A stretch of DNA of 64,000 bases, taken from positions 1-64,000 of the forward strand of contig JACPZW010000076.1 of NCBI GenBank assembly GCA_016195265.1, read 5' to 3'. Under the pieces are notes generated by a model. The model saw only the letters and a program-made list of their open reading frames with translations, ran no database searches and had not been told where the DNA came from. The DNA is from Acidobacteriota bacterium (GTDB lineage: Bacteria; Acidobacteriota; Vicinamibacteria; Vicinamibacterales; CAVVIG01). Made by a program: the position numbers and the translations under genes. Shown piece after piece: positions 46,700-55,964 of the stretch; position 1 is the stretch's first letter; each line of letters opens with the position of its first letter.

Positions 46700-48028
46700 A
46701 TGCGGCGCGTGCTGATTGTCAGCCCGCATTTTCCGCCAGACAGCACCGCCGGCACGCACCGGGTCCGGCTGCTGGCGCCGCACCTCGCGGAGCACGGATG
46801 GGAGCCGACCGTGCTGACGGTCGATCCCCGCGACTACGAAGGCGCCCTCGATGAGACGCTGGCGGCCAGCGTGCCCGCCGGGCTGCGCGTCGTGCGCGCG
46901 CGCGCGCTGCCGGTGTGGCTGACGCGGCCGCTCGGCGTCGGCGATCTCGGGCTCCGCGCGTTCGAGGGCCTGTGGCGCGAAGCCTCGCAGCTGCTGGCAC
47001 ACGAGCGCTTCGACGCGCTGTTCATCACGATCTATCCGGCGTATCCCGCGCTGCTCGGCCCGCTGCTCAAGAAACAGTTCGGCGTCCCGTTCGTGCTCGA
47101 TTATCAGGATCCGTGGGTCGGGGAGTGGGGGCGGAGCGTCGGCGGCGGCCCGGCCGGCGGCGCGGACTTCAAGAGCAGAGCCAGCCGCTTCGTGGCGACG
47201 CGGCTCGAGCCGCTCGCCCTGCGATCGGCCGACGGCGTGACGGCCGTGTCGCGCGCCACGTACGAGCAGGCGCTCGCGCGCACGCGAGGCGCCGCGCCCG
47301 CGGCGACCGCCGAGCTGCCCATCGGCTGGGACGAGGCGGATGTCGAGTTCCTGCGCACGCGCGCGGCGTCCGCGCCCCGCGTGATGCCGTCCGGCGACGG
47401 ACTGCTCCACATCGCCTACGTCGGCACGCTGCTGCCGACCGGGATCGACACGCTGCGGGCGTTCTACGCGGGCCTCGCGCGGCTCCGCGAGTGCGCGCCG
47501 GCGGACGCCGCGCGCGTCCGCGTGCATTTCTTCGGCACGAGCAATCAGCGATCGGCCGACGCGCCGCCGCGCGCGATGCCCATCGCGCGCGAGTTCGGCC
47601 TCGAGCCCTTCGTCTCGGAACAGCCGACACGCCTTGACTATTTCGCGGCGCTGCAGGCGCTGACGGACGCCACGGCCGTCCTCCTCCTCGGCAGCAGTGA
47701 ACCGCACTACACGCCGAGCAAAGTGTTTCCCGCGATGCTCAGCGGGCGTCCGCTGTTCGCGATGTACCACGTCGAGAGCACGGCGACGGATTTGCTGTGC
47801 CGCTTCGGCCGGCCGCCCGCCGTGCAGGTGATCAGCTACGGCGGCGACGGTCCCCGCGCGTGCGCGGACGCCGTGTCCTCCGCCATCGGCCAGCTCGTGG
47901 CGCATCCGGTCTGCGATCCCGCGCTCGTCGATCGGCGGGTGCTGCGCGACGTCTCCGCGCCCGTCCTCGCCGGCCGCCTCGCGGATCTTCTCGATCGCGT
48001 CTCCGGCGCGCGGGTGCGCACGCAGTGA
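46700..48028 (+). CDS. Glycosyltransferase (GT4-like)
   Basis: A 442-residue GT-B-type protein. VLIVSPHFPPDSTAGTHRVRLL is the acceptor-side opening common to WcaI/WbuB-like enzymes, PFVLDYQDPWVGEWG a conserved middle motif, HIAYVGTLLPTGIDTLRAFYAGL the donor domain, and SEPHYTPSKVFPAMLSGRPLFA the nucleotide-sugar loop. A GTG at 46685 would add five residues; I prefer the ATG at 46700. The TGA overlaps the next ATG (TGATG). Confidence 0.82.
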   Translation: MRRVLIVSPHFPPDSTAGTHRVRLLAPHLAEHGWEPTVLTVDPRDYEGALDETLAASVPAGLRVVRARALPVWLTRPLGVGDLGLRAFEGLWREASQLLAHERFDALFITIYPAYPALLGPLLKKQFGVPFVLDYQDPWVGEWGRSVGGGPAGGADFKSRASRFVATRLEPLALRSADGVTAVSRATYEQALARTRGAAPAATAELPIGWDEADVEFLRTRAASAPRVMPSGDGLLHIAYVGTLLPTGIDTLRAFYAGLARLRECAPADAARVRVHFFGTSNQRSADAPPRAMPIAREFGLEPFVSEQPTRLDYFAALQALTDATAVLLLGSSEPHYTPSKVFPAMLSGRPLFAMYHVESTATDLLCRFGRPPAVQVISYGGDGPRACADAVSSAIGQLVAHPVCDPALVDRRVLRDVSAPVLAGRLADLLDRVSGARVRTQ

Positions 48029-50406
48029 TGAGACCGATTCGGCTCACGATTGTCGAGACGCACCCGGTCCAGTACAACGCGCCGTGGTTCCGTCATCTGG
48101 CGCAGCACTGTCCCGAGCTCGAGCTGACCGTCGTGTACGCGTCGCGTCCGAATCCGGATCAGCAGGCGGTCGGCTTCAGGCGGGCGTTCGAGTGGGACGT
48201 GCCGCTGCTCCAGGGATACGCGTCGCGCATCGTGCGCGAGAGCCGGCGGGGCGATTCGTTCACCAGTGACGCGTTCGCCGGCCTTGATGTGCCTGAGATC
48301 GGCGATGCCGTGCTCGACACGCAACCGGACGTCGCGATGGTGGCCGGCTGGCACTCGGTCACGCAGGTCCGCGCGATTGCGGCCTGCCGGCGCCGGCGCA
48401 TACCTCTCTTATATAGAGGCGACACGCATCTGGGGCTGGGCCGGTCAGGTCTCGCGCGTCCGCCGTGGCACGTGAAGACCTGGGCGCTGCTGCACCGCTA
48501 CGCGGCGCACTTGGCGGTCGGCCACCGCTCGCGCCAGTACCTCCGCGCGCACGGTGTGGCGCCGACGCGGATCTACGCGTCGCCGCACAGCGTGGACAAC
48601 GAGTTCTTCGCCGGTGCGGCCGCACAGCACCTGACGCGCGAGGGCCGCGCCGACGCGCGCCGCGCGTTTGGATTCGAGCCCGGCGACTTCGTAGTGCTCT
48701 TCGTCGGCAAGCTGAACGAACGCAAGCGGCTGAACGACGCGATCGAAGCCGTCGCGCGCCTGGGAGCGTCGGCGGCCCTGCTCGTCGCCGGCGACGGCGC
48801 GCGCGCGGACGAACGGCGCGCCGACGCGGCGCGCCTCGGCGTGCGCGCCACGTGGGCAGGTTTCCTCAATCAACGCGAGATCGTCCGCGCGTACGCCGCC
48901 GCCGACTGCCTCGTGCTGCCGAGCCGCGCCGAGTCGTGGGGGCTCGTCGTGAACGAAGCAATGGCGACCGGACTGCCGGCCGTCGTCAGCGACGCCGCCG
49001 GCTGCGCGCCCGATCTGGTCACGCCGGGAGAGACCGGCGACATCTTTCCGTGCGGCGACATCGACGCGCTGGCGGCGGCGCTCACGCGCGTGCGCGAGCG
49101 GGGCGGCCGGGGCACGATGGCTGACGCGTGTCGCGCGCGCATTGCGGGATACAACTACGCCGCGGCGGCGACGGGGCTCGTCGCCGCGAGCCAGGCGGTG
49201 GCGCGGCGGCGCGACGCGCCGCGCGTCATCGCGTGCTGCGGCGGCATGGTCGTCGTCTCGGGGCTGGAGCGCATGACGTTCGAGGTGATGCGCGTCGTGC
49301 GCGCGCGCGGCGGCGCCGTTCACTGCGTCGTCAACGGCTGGGAGAACCAACGCATCGTGACGCTCGCCGAGAGCATCGGCGCGTCGTGGTCGACTGCGCC
49401 GTACCTGTATGGCTTCAGCCGCACGCTCAACCCGCTGCGGCATCTGCAGGCGCTGTGGGAGACCACGCGCGCGAGCGCGCGTCTGCTGCTGGACGCGGCG
49501 CGCTTCCGGCCGACGCACCTGCTGGTGCCTGAATGGGCGGCGGTGCTGCTCAACGCGCCGGCCATCGCCGCGCTGCGTCTCTTCGGCGTCGGCGTCGTCT
49601 TCCGGATCGCGAACGCGCCCGAGCGCGGCCGCATTTACGATCTGCTGTGGGGCCGCATCCTCCCGTCCTTCGTCACCGCGTTCGTGCCGAACTCGCGATT
49701 CAGTTACGGCCGCGTGCAGGAGGCGGGCGTGCCGAGCGGAAAGATCACGCTCATTCGCAACGCGCTGAGCCGCCGCAACGCCGACGCGCGCGGCGAGAGC
49801 GATCTCGTCAAGGCTGCCGCGTCGAGAAAGACGCTGCTCACGGTCGGGCAGATCGCGCCCTTCAAGGGCACGCATCTCGCCGTCGATGCGGCGCTGCGGC
49901 TGATCGCCGACGGGGAAGACGCGCAGGCGCTCATCGTCGGCGCGCTGCCCGAATGGCCGCCCGAGTTGAAAGACTGGGCGCGTGCGCTGGTCGCGCGTGT
50001 GGACGCCGCCGGCGCGGCCGATCGCGTGCGGTTCGTCGGCGCGCGTGAAGACGTGCCCGCGCTGATGCGCGCCAGCTACGTGCTGTCGGCGCCGATTCTG
50101 CAGGAGGAGACGTTCGGCAACGTCGCGCTCGAAGCACGCGCGCTCGGGCTGCCCGTCGTCGCGTTCGCCCGGGGTGGCCTCATCGAACTCGTCACCCATC
50201 GCGAGACCGGGTACCTGTGTCCGACCGCGGACCTGGAGGGCCTGCTGGAAGGCCTGCGCTACTTCCTGCACGATCCAGCAGCGCGCGCGCGCGCGAGCGC
50301 CGCAAGTCTCGCCGCCACGAGCGCGCCCGAAAACGACTGCACCGCCGGCGAGTTCGAGCGGCGGTGGTGGGCGATGTTCGATCGGGCGGGCGGAGTGCCG
50401 GGATGA
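48028..50406 (+). CDS. Double-module glycosyltransferase (two GT4 domains)
   Basis: A 792-residue protein made of two complete GT-B units. Module 1 (about 1-385) opens LTIVETHPVQYNAPWFRHLA and has VLFVGKLNERKRLNDAIEAV and PSRAESWGLVVNEAMATG. Module 2 (about 398-780) opens VIACCGGMVVVSGLERMTFEVM and has LLTVGQIAPFKGTHLAVDAA and QEETFGNVALEARALG. Both keep the E-x7-E donor motif, so both could be active and add two sugars in sequence. I see no frame disruption between them. It starts in overlap with its upstream neighbour and ends in an ATGA overlap. Confidence 0.85.
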   Translation: MRPIRLTIVETHPVQYNAPWFRHLAQHCPELELTVVYASRPNPDQQAVGFRRAFEWDVPLLQGYASRIVRESRRGDSFTSDAFAGLDVPEIGDAVLDTQPDVAMVAGWHSVTQVRAIAACRRRRIPLLYRGDTHLGLGRSGLARPPWHVKTWALLHRYAAHLAVGHRSRQYLRAHGVAPTRIYASPHSVDNEFFAGAAAQHLTREGRADARRAFGFEPGDFVVLFVGKLNERKRLNDAIEAVARLGASAALLVAGDGARADERRADAARLGVRATWAGFLNQREIVRAYAAADCLVLPSRAESWGLVVNEAMATGLPAVVSDAAGCAPDLVTPGETGDIFPCGDIDALAAALTRVRERGGRGTMADACRARIAGYNYAAAATGLVAASQAVARRRDAPRVIACCGGMVVVSGLERMTFEVMRVVRARGGAVHCVVNGWENQRIVTLAESIGASWSTAPYLYGFSRTLNPLRHLQALWETTRASARLLLDAARFRPTHLLVPEWAAVLLNAPAIAALRLFGVGVVFRIANAPERGRIYDLLWGRILPSFVTAFVPNSRFSYGRVQEAGVPSGKITLIRNALSRRNADARGESDLVKAAASRKTLLTVGQIAPFKGTHLAVDAALRLIADGEDAQALIVGALPEWPPELKDWARALVARVDAAGAADRVRFVGAREDVPALMRASYVLSAPILQEETFGNVALEARALGLPVVAFARGGLIELVTHRETGYLCPTADLEGLLEGLRYFLHDPAARARASAASLAATSAPENDCTAGEFERRWWAMFDRAGGVPG

Positions 50407-52274
50407 GCCAGCTCTTCGGGTGGGTGCCCACCCACGGCGGTGACGCCGCTGGCGACGTCGTCGCCGGGATGAGCGCCGCCCTGCGCGTCGACGACGGCCA
50501 GCGCATTGGGACCTGGACGTTGCCCGGTATCGCCATCGGCGTGATCGAGCCGCCGGCCCTCTCCGACGAAACCGACGATCGGGAGCCCGCGGCGAGCGCA
50601 GACGGGCGGTTTCTTCTCTGGATGGCGGGGGAGGCGTATGTCAGCGGCGACGCCGCGCTGGCGCTGGCCGACGCGGCGGCGTCGCGCACCCGCGCGTTCC
50701 GCCGCGCGCTGCTCGATCGCTGGCTGCAGACGGGCGTGGACGCCGTCCGGCGTCTTGACGGTGAATACCAGATCGCGGTCTGGGATGCGCGCGACCGCGC
50801 GCTCTCGCTCGTCAACGATCGGTTCGGCGGACTGCCGTGGTACTGGGCGCAGGCGCCGTCGGGGTGGGCGTTCGCCGGCGGCGTGCGCGGCGTCCTGATG
50901 GCGCCGGGCGTCCGCGCCGAGCCCGACCTCGACGCGCTGCGCGAAGCCGTGACGTTCGGGGGATTCCGCCTCGCCGACCGCACCAACGTGGCGTCGGTCC
51001 GCATGGTGCCGGGCGCCACGGTCCAGACGATTCGGCCCGGAGCGCGGATCACGTCGCGCTACTGGACGTGGGCGGACATTGCCGCGCAGCCCGCGCGCGA
51101 CCCCCGCGATCTCGTCCCCGAATTGCAGGCGCGCTGGAAGGCGGCGGTCGCGCGGCGGATGACGGACCGCGCGCGCTACGGCCAGACGCTGAGCGGCGGC
51201 CTCGACAGCCGGGCGATCCTCGCCGAAGCGTCGCCCGAGCGCGCGTGGACCGCCATCACGTTCGGCGTCCCCGGCTGCGACGATGAGAAGTACGCGGCGC
51301 GGGCGGCGGCGGCGGCCGGCGCGTCCTGGGAATTCCAGCCGCTGTACGCGGGCGACTGGCTGCACGAGCGCGGCGCCCACATTCAGCCGACCGACGGTCT
51401 GATCGAGCTGGGCGATCTCCAACACCTGGAGTCGCTGCCGCGACAGCGGGCACGGTTCGACGTGCACGTGTCGGGCTACGTCGGCGACGCGGTCAGCGGG
51501 CCGACGTTCGCCGCGGTCGCCACTCCGGCGGATGCGCTGCTGCAGCTGCCGTTCTACGGCACGTCGATCAGCCTCGACTACAATCTCGCGCTCGCGCGGG
51601 TCACCGATCTCACCGGCGCGCTCCACGGGGCACCGGCGCGGTACACGCTGTTCGAGCACAAGCTCCCGCAATCGACCAATCGATGGACGGCCGCCTGGCG
51701 TCCCTGGCTCCGTGTGCGCAAGCCGTTCGTCGATTACGCGTTCTTCGACTGGTGCCAGGGGCTGCCCGTGTCCGCGCGGCTGGAAGGGCAGCTGCACGAG
51801 CGCTGGCTTCGCGCGAGTTATCCGGCGTGCTTCGCGTCGATTCCCAATCACAAGACCGGGATGCCGGTCCTCACGCCGCGCTGGCGCGTCCAGGCCGCGC
51901 GGCTACAGCGCGGCGCGTGGGCCCGGCTGATCCCCTACCTGCCCCGTACGGTTCGTCCGTCGCCCCGGATTCGCAGCTACGCCGACAACGATCGCGTCTG
52001 GCGGCGGCCGGACACGGTCGATGCGATCACGCGGACGATCCTGAAACCCGACGGTCTCGCTGTCGGCGTCTTCGGCCGCGCGTTGCTGTCGGCGCTGATC
52101 GCGCCATGGGTCGCGGCCGCGGCGGCGCCGGCACAGGTGATTGGCGCGTTGTACGTCTTTGAGGCCTATCACGCGGGCCTGGAGAGACACCTCCGCGAAG
52201 CTCGACAAAAGTCTGAAGTCTCAAGGCTGAAGTCTCAAGACGCTCACACTTCAGCCTTCAGACTTCAGACTTAA
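50403..52274 (+). CDS. Asparagine-synthetase-like protein without glutaminase cysteine
   Basis: A 623-residue homologue of the AsnB family. The synthetase PP-loop is intact (TLSGGLDSRAILAEA, about residue 262-276) and a further YVGDAVSG follows. The N-terminal domain is recognisable (RRLDGEYQIAVWDARDRALSLVNDRFG) but starts MSQLFGW, so Cys2, the glutamine-hydrolysing nucleophile, is absent. It would need free ammonia or, as in lasso cyclases and beta-lactam synthetases, a substrate amine. The last 25 residues and the stop are encoded by a heptamer foldback (52209-52272), so the C-terminus is probably an extension of the ancestral protein. Confidence 0.82.
   Translation: MSQLFGWVPTHGGDAAGDVVAGMSAALRVDDGQRIGTWTLPGIAIGVIEPPALSDETDDREPAASADGRFLLWMAGEAYVSGDAALALADAAASRTRAFRRALLDRWLQTGVDAVRRLDGEYQIAVWDARDRALSLVNDRFGGLPWYWAQAPSGWAFAGGVRGVLMAPGVRAEPDLDALREAVTFGGFRLADRTNVASVRMVPGATVQTIRPGARITSRYWTWADIAAQPARDPRDLVPELQARWKAAVARRMTDRARYGQTLSGGLDSRAILAEASPERAWTAITFGVPGCDDEKYAARAAAAAGASWEFQPLYAGDWLHERGAHIQPTDGLIELGDLQHLESLPRQRARFDVHVSGYVGDAVSGPTFAAVATPADALLQLPFYGTSISLDYNLALARVTDLTGALHGAPARYTLFEHKLPQSTNRWTAAWRPWLRVRKPFVDYAFFDWCQGLPVSARLEGQLHERWLRASYPACFASIPNHKTGMPVLTPRWRVQAARLQRGAWARLIPYLPRTVRPSPRIRSYADNDRVWRRPDTVDAITRTILKPDGLAVGVFGRALLSALIAPWVAAAAAPAQVIGALYVFEAYHAGLERHLREARQKSEVSRLKSQDAHTSAFRLQT
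52209..52272. repeat. Heptamer foldback with 25-bp arms
   Basis: Arms 52209-52233 and 52248-52272 match at 24 of 25 positions around a 14-nt loop, built from GTCTGAA-type heptamers. The hairpin contains the end of the asparagine-synthetase-like gene, including the first base of its TAA, and ends 11 nt before the GTG of the next gene. It may stabilise or process the mRNA or attenuate transcription inside the operon. Confidence 0.85.
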
Positions 52275-52283
52275 GAAGTTCTT

Positions 52284-53456
52284 GTGAGAGTTCTTCACGT
52301 CTCGGCGTATTTCGCTCCGGCGTTCCGCTACGGCGGCCCGCCGCGCAGCATTCTCGGGCTGTGCCAGTCGCTGGTGCGCGCCGGCGTGGACCTCGAGGTG
52401 TTCACGACCATCGCCAACGGCGACGACCCGCTGCCGGCGGCGCCGCAGGGCGTTGAGTACGAAGGCGTGCGCGTCCGGTACTTCCCGCTGAGTTGGCCGC
52501 GGCGGTACTTACGTTCGGCGGCACTCGGACGCGCGATGACCGATGCGGCGTCCAACGCCGATCTCGTACACGTCCATGGGCTCTGGAACTTCACCGCGTG
52601 GGCCGGCGCCCGCGCGGCACGCGCCGCTGGCGTCCCCTATGTCGTCTCGCCCCGCGGCATGCTGCTCGCCGGCGCGCGCGCGCGCCACAACGGGATGAAG
52701 GCGATTGCGTGGCGCGGTGTCCAGCACGACGATCTGCGCGCCGCCACGTTCCTGCATGCGACGTCCGACACCGAGGCGGAGGGACTCGCCGGCCTCGGCC
52801 CGCGCGTCGTCACGATCGCCAACGGCGTGGATGCGAAGACGGCGACGTCCGCTCAGATCGCGCGGCTGCGGCAGCGGCTCGACATTCCCGCCGACGCCGA
52901 CGTGATTGCGTTCATCGGACGCGTGCATCCGATCAAGCGTCTCGATCTTCTGGCGGGCGCGTTCAGGCAGCTGCGCCGCGGCGGCCGCCGCGCGTGGCTC
53001 GTGATCGCCGGGCCGGACGAAGGCGACCATCGCCGCCAGGTGGAGCCGCTCTTTCAAGACGTGGCGGACGGGGTGCGCTGGGCCGGCGCCGTGGAGGCCG
53101 AGGACAAGTGGGCGTTGCTCGCCGCGAGCCGCGTGCTCGTGCAGTGTTCGGATTCCGAGAGCTTCGGCCTCAGCGTCGCCGAGGCGCTGGCGTGCGGCGT
53201 GCCGGTCATCGTGACCGACCGCGGCGCGTGGGCGGCGGTGGCCGCGGCCGGCTGCGGCGAGGTCGTCGCGCATGATGGGGCGGCGATCGGCGACGTGCTC
53301 GAGCGATTGCTGGCGGAGCCCGTCGCCGCGCGCGAGATGGGGCGGCGCGGCCGCGAATGGGTGCGCCGCACGTTGGGGTGGACCGCCATCGGCCGTGCCA
53401 TGCTGCGCGAATACGAATCGATTGCCGGACGCCGTCCGGCGGCGGCCGCCCAATGA
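52284..53456 (+). CDS. Glycosyltransferase (GT4)
   Basis: A 390-residue GT-B enzyme. VLHVSAYFAPAFRYGGPPRS is the acceptor glycine loop, DLVHVHGLWNFTAW and PYVVSPRGML are typical of this group, VIAFIGRVHPIKRLDLLAGA is the donor domain start, and SDSESFGLSVAEALACGVPV the E-x7-E motif. GTG start 10 nt after the repeat-encoded stop of the previous gene, with no clear ribosome-binding site between. Confidence 0.88.
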   Translation: MRVLHVSAYFAPAFRYGGPPRSILGLCQSLVRAGVDLEVFTTIANGDDPLPAAPQGVEYEGVRVRYFPLSWPRRYLRSAALGRAMTDAASNADLVHVHGLWNFTAWAGARAARAAGVPYVVSPRGMLLAGARARHNGMKAIAWRGVQHDDLRAATFLHATSDTEAEGLAGLGPRVVTIANGVDAKTATSAQIARLRQRLDIPADADVIAFIGRVHPIKRLDLLAGAFRQLRRGGRRAWLVIAGPDEGDHRRQVEPLFQDVADGVRWAGAVEAEDKWALLAASRVLVQCSDSESFGLSVAEALACGVPVIVTDRGAWAAVAAAGCGEVVAHDGAAIGDVLERLLAEPVAAREMGRRGREWVRRTLGWTAIGRAMLREYESIAGRRPAAAAQ

Positions 53457-54514
53457 GGCCCGCGTTCCGATCCGTGCTGCTCACGCCGAATCTGCTCGGC
53501 GCCGACGGCGTCTCGTGCCTGTCGCGGCAGATCGCGCGCGCGCTGCCCGCACCCGTGCTGGTAATCAGCCTTCACGACGCGCCGGCGCCCGGCACGTCGG
53601 ACCCGCTGCGGCGATCGGCGGGCGGCAGCCGCCTGCGATTCATCGCCGAGGCGCTGCGCGTCGGCCTGTGGTGCGATCGGCGCACCGCCATCGTTTGCAG
53701 CCACCTGCATCTGGCGCCGATCGCGCGGCTGGTCGCCTGGCGCGGCGCGCGGGTGCTGTTCGTGCTGTGCGGCATCGAGGCGTGGGTCCGGCTGCGCGCC
53801 GTCGAGCGCTGGGCGCTGGCATCCGGATCGCTCGTCGCCATCTCGCAGCACACCGTACACGGGTTCAAGGCGGCGAACCCGTCATTCGCGACGACGCCCG
53901 TCGCCGTCTGTCATCCGGGGCTGCCGCCGCGCGCCCCCGGCGTTGACGCCGCGGGCGACCCGCCCGGTGAGCCGGCGGCGCTGATCGTCGGCCGCATGTC
54001 CGCCGGCGAAGGTTACAAGGGGCACGAAGCGCTGATGCACGCGTGGCCGGCCGTGATCGCCCGTCATCCGGAGGCGCGACTCTGGATCGTCGGCGACGGC
54101 GACGATCGCCGGCGTCTCGAAGCGCTGGCCGACGAGCTCGGCCTGGGCGACGTCATCATCTTCACAGGCCGCGTGTCCGACGCGGAGCTGGATCGTCTGT
54201 ACCGGCGCTGCCGGTTCTTCGTCATGCCGAGTCTGCAGGAAGGGTTCGGCCTCGTGTTCCTCGAAGCGATGCGCGCGCGGAAGGCCTGCATCGGCGCGCC
54301 CGGCGCCGCGGCGGAGATCATCGAGCACGGCGTGACGGGCTTCGTGGTGGATCCCGAGCGGTCCGGCGACTTGGTCGGCGCGCTGCTGCGCCTGTTCGGC
54401 GACTCGCAGGAGTGCGGGCGGCTGGGCCGCGCCGGCGCCGCGCGGTTCGCGGCGGAGTTCACGGACGCCAGCTTTGGCGTCCGGTTCGCCGCGCTTCTGC
54501 CGTATGCTGAGTGA
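53453..54514 (+). CDS. Glycosyltransferase (GT4)
   Basis: A 353-residue GT-B enzyme. LLTPNLLGADGVSCLSRQIA is the acceptor loop, FVLCGIEAWVRL a conserved middle motif, ALIVGRMSAGEGYKGHEALM the donor domain start, and PSLQEGFGLVFLEAMRARKA the E-x7-E motif. It overlaps the previous gene (ATGA) and precedes the polymerase-like gene by 3 nt. Confidence 0.88.
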   Translation: MRPAFRSVLLTPNLLGADGVSCLSRQIARALPAPVLVISLHDAPAPGTSDPLRRSAGGSRLRFIAEALRVGLWCDRRTAIVCSHLHLAPIARLVAWRGARVLFVLCGIEAWVRLRAVERWALASGSLVAISQHTVHGFKAANPSFATTPVAVCHPGLPPRAPGVDAAGDPPGEPAALIVGRMSAGEGYKGHEALMHAWPAVIARHPEARLWIVGDGDDRRRLEALADELGLGDVIIFTGRVSDAELDRLYRRCRFFVMPSLQEGFGLVFLEAMRARKACIGAPGAAAEIIEHGVTGFVVDPERSGDLVGALLRLFGDSQECGRLGRAGAARFAAEFTDASFGVRFAALLPYAE

Positions 54515-54517
54515 AAC

Positions 54518-55948
54518 ATGGGGCTGATCACCGAAACGGCCATCGTGCTTCTCGGGTCGGCCCTCCTCGGAGGGATCACGGAGCAGTGGCTCATCGCCGC
54601 GTCCCTTCCGGTGCTCTGGACCGTGTGGCGGTTCCTGCGCTTCGACGATGGCCCGCCGGTACTCGCGTTCGCCTTGACTTTCCACTGGAGCCAGACGGTC
54701 ATCGGCGTGTACTACTACGTCCTGACGGGGCGCGAACCGCTGGCGCTGCAGGCGGATCGGTACGTGGAGATGACGCTCATCAGTATGGCGTGCGTGGCGG
54801 TGTTTGTCGCCGGTCTGGCGATCGGCGCGCGGCTGGTCGCGCGGTGGCTGACGCCGCGGCCGGCGCGGGAGTTCGCCCTGGGGTGGAGCAGCCTGCTGAT
54901 CTTCTACTTCGCGTTGCTGATCTTCCGCGGCTCGTTGCGTGAATTCGCGTGGAACATGAGTGCCGGCCTCACGCAGGGCATCCTCGCTCTCACGTACATG
55001 CGTTTTGGCCTTTTCTACCTCATTCTGCGGCGTCTGGTCACGGCGCAGCGTTTCCTTTATGCCGCGGTCCTCATCGCGATCGAGCTCACGCTCGGCATGA
55101 CGGGGTTCTTCGCCGAGTTCAAGGAGCCGATGTTCATCGCCGTGCTGGTGCTGGTCGAACAGTTCGACTATCGCCGTTCGAAGCATTGGGCCGCTCTGGC
55201 CGTCATCAGTGTGGTGATGGGCGTGGCCGGCGTGCTGTGGATCGGCATCCGAACGACACAGCGCGAAACCTCCGAGTCGCGCCAAAGCACGAGCGTCACG
55301 GAGAAGCTCAGCTTCACATCGTCGCTCGCGCAGGACTGGTTCGCCGGGTCGATGACCGAGAAGCTGAACGCCGTCGATGGTTTCGTCGACCGGATGTGGG
55401 ACGTCTACTATCCCGCGCTGGCGCTCGCGCGCGTCCCGGCGCTGCTGCCGCACACCGACGGCGCGCTGATGATGGGGGCGCTCACGCACGTGCTGACGCC
55501 GCGCATCCTCGTCCCAGACAAGGCGGACCTCGAGTCCGACAGCCTGCAGGTGCGACGCTACTCGGGCATCTGGGTGGCGGGACCCGAGCAGGGCACGACC
55601 ATTTCGTTCGGCTATCCGATTCAGGGCTATATCGACTACGGCATACCTGGATTGTTCGTGCCGGTGTTGGTGTTCGCGATCTTCATGGGCGGCGTGTACC
55701 GGTTCTTCGTGCGGATCATACGGCACCGCGAGCTGGGCAACGCCGTCGTGACGGTCATATTCTGGATGTCGCTGTATCAGGCCAACAAGTCCTGGCCGAA
55801 GCTGCTCGGGCTGGCGCTGACCATGATCGTCTACCTGGGCGGTTTCACGATCCTGCTCGATCGGTTCCTCTCCAGCAACGCGGATGCGATGGACGAGCTG
55901 GCGCGAGCGTCGCAGGACCGCACGCACGATCGCATCCGGACGGCGTGA
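54518..55948 (+). CDS. Polytopic membrane protein, Wzy-like polysaccharide polymerase candidate
   Basis: A 476-residue inner-membrane protein with about ten hydrophobic helices and a large periplasmic loop (about residues 245-370, from RTTQRETSESRQST to PEQGTTISFGYPIQGYIDYG). A long loop between late helices is the layout of O-antigen/EPS polymerases, which vary greatly in sequence. The position among glycosyltransferases supports a polymerase role. An O-antigen-ligase-like or unknown membrane enzyme remains possible. Confidence 0.72.
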   Translation: MGLITETAIVLLGSALLGGITEQWLIAASLPVLWTVWRFLRFDDGPPVLAFALTFHWSQTVIGVYYYVLTGREPLALQADRYVEMTLISMACVAVFVAGLAIGARLVARWLTPRPAREFALGWSSLLIFYFALLIFRGSLREFAWNMSAGLTQGILALTYMRFGLFYLILRRLVTAQRFLYAAVLIAIELTLGMTGFFAEFKEPMFIAVLVLVEQFDYRRSKHWAALAVISVVMGVAGVLWIGIRTTQRETSESRQSTSVTEKLSFTSSLAQDWFAGSMTEKLNAVDGFVDRMWDVYYPALALARVPALLPHTDGALMMGALTHVLTPRILVPDKADLESDSLQVRRYSGIWVAGPEQGTTISFGYPIQGYIDYGIPGLFVPVLVFAIFMGGVYRFFVRIIRHRELGNAVVTVIFWMSLYQANKSWPKLLGLALTMIVYLGGFTILLDRFLSSNADAMDELARASQDRTHDRIRTA

Positions 55949-55964
55949 ACTCCCCCAACACTCC

